DNA from: Mercurialis annua
Taxonomy: Eukaryota; Streptophyta; Magnoliopsida; Malpighiales; Euphorbiaceae
Assembly: GCF_937616625.2 (NCBI RefSeq)
Contig: NC_065574.1
Span: forward strand, 27,344,501 to 27,408,500
Length of the DNA stretch: 64,000 nt
Reading direction: 5' to 3'
A program made the position numbers and the translations under genes. The notes below the pieces were generated by a model. That model was not told the origin of the DNA and did no database searches. It saw only the letters and a list, made by a program, of their open reading frames with translations. This document shows, one piece after another, positions 62,701-64,000 of this stretch. The first letter of the stretch is position 1. Every line of letters begins with the position of its first letter.

Positions 62701-64000
62701 TCACTTTTCACGCACACTTTGCGTAATATAACCTAGTCATGCTTAAGGTAATCGGAACGACGCGCTGAAGTGACTTGTGACGCGACATAATAATCTACCG
62801 TAAATTTTAACGCACACTTTGCATAATATAACCTAACCATAATTAGGTAATCGGAACGACACGTTAGAGAGACTTGTGATGCGACATAAGCATGTTATTT
62901 GAAACGACGCGTTACTGAGACTTGAGACGCGACATACTAATCTAGCGTTACTTTTCACGCACACTTTGCGTAATATAACCTAACCATTCTATGGTAATCG
63001 GAATAATGCGTTAAAGAGACTTGTGATGCGATATAGTAATCTAGCTTCACTTTTAAAGCAAACTTTCCATAATATAAACTAAATATGCTTAGGTAATCGG
63101 AACGACGCGTTAGAGAGACTTGTGATGCGACTTAAGCATGGTAATCGAAACAATATGTTAAAGAGACTTGAGACGCGACATACTAATTTAGAGTCACGTT
63201 TCACGCACACTTTGCGTAATATAACCTAACCACGCTTAGGTAATCAGAACGACGCGTTAAAGAAACTTGTGATGCGACATAGTGATCTAGCGTCACTTTT
63301 AACGCATACTTCGCGTAATATAACCAAACCATGCTTAGGTAATCGGGACGACGCGTTAGAGAGACTTGTGACGCGACATAAGCATGGTATATGAAACAAC
63401 GGGTTAAAGACACTTGGGAAGCGACATACTAATCTAGCGTCACTTTTCACCCACACTTTGCATAATATACCTAACCATGCTTAGGTAATCGAAACGACGC
63501 GTTAAAGAGACATGATACGCGACATACTGATCAATTGTCACTTTTAACGCACACTTTGCGTAGTATAACCTAACCGTGCTTAGGTAATCGGAACGACGCT
63601 TTAAAAAGACTTGAGACACAACATACCAATCTAACCAACACTTTTTCCGCACTCTTTGCGTAATTTAACCTAGCCATGCTTAGGTAATCGGAACTACGCG
63701 TCAAAAAGACTTGAGATGCGACATACTAATCTATTTCACTTTTCACGCACTTTTGCGTAATATAAACTAACCATGCTCAGGTAATTGGAACGATGCGTTA
63801 GAGAGACTTGTGACGCGAAATAAGAATGCTAATGAAACGATGCATTCAAGAGACATTAGATGCGACATACTAATCTAGCGTCACTTTTCACGCACACTTT
63901 GCTTAGATAATAGGAAGGACGCGTTAGAGAGACTTGTGACGGGACATACTAATCTAGCGTCACTTTTCACGCACACTTTGAATAATATAACCTAACCATT
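56722..64000 (-). repeat. Satellite array, minus orientation
   Basis: Minus-strand A/B modules to the end of the window, no gene. The first ~220 bp match 28271-28490; the next ~2.4 kb (to about 59320) have no counterpart in the left copy; from about 59330 to 63100 the array matches 28500-32300. Confidence 0.95.
61260..63900 (-). repeat. 1.9-kb-offset duplication in minus array
   Basis: Modules at about 61260-62060 recur at about 63150-63900 at an offset of 1891, including the rare variants CACTTTTTCCGCACT and CTATTTCACTTTTCACGC. The left homologue has this segment only once (30450-31230), so the duplication happened after the large block was copied. Confidence 0.8.

Overview
This window looks like heterochromatin from a flowering plant. 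About 90% of it is one AT-rich satellite DNA family; the rest is a degenerate Ty3/gypsy LTR-retrotransposon fragment (33161-39334). The plant assignment rests on the retroelement: its reverse transcriptase and integrase are of plant type, it has two RNase H regions (retroviral-type, then archaeal-type), a minisatellite downstream of pol, and an antisense coiled-coil ORF. These together are typical of the Tat/Retand/Ogre group. I see no cellular protein gene, rRNA, tRNA or CRISPR. I do not recognise the satellite as a named family.

Satellite. Two modules build the array: module A of 99 bp (example 3455-3553) and module B of 48 bp (example 4738-4785). B reads as A with about 51 bp missing from its interior; A+B is 147 bp. 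A contains an 18-bp near-palindrome and two further dyads; B has lost all three as complete dyads. Seven A and two B modules form a ~787-bp sub-repeat, present two or three times in a row, and this lies inside a 9,100-bp higher-order repeat (HOR).

Layout. 1-28270 is satellite in plus orientation: a partial, rearranged HOR (1-6772), two nearly identical full HOR units (6773-15872, 15873-24972) and a divergent partial unit. 28271-33160 is the same satellite in minus orientation. 33161-39334 is the retroelement on the plus strand. 39335-56721 is plus satellite again, first a distinct subfamily (to ~49795), then a rearranged HOR copy. 56722-64000 is minus satellite. The plus-to-minus junctions at 28270 and 56721 are homologous, so a block containing the junction has been duplicated about 28-31 kb away.

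Retroelement. The order is RT (copy 1), protease, RT (copy 2), RNase H, archaeal-type RNase H, integrase, 18-bp minisatellite, antisense ORF. The first RT is the truncated first half of a 1,659-bp tandem duplication. Frameshifts and stop codons make the polyprotein non-functional as a whole. Gag, primer-binding site and both LTRs are missing. The two ends join satellite of opposite orientation with no target-site duplication, so the element marks a rearrangement breakpoint rather than a simple insertion.
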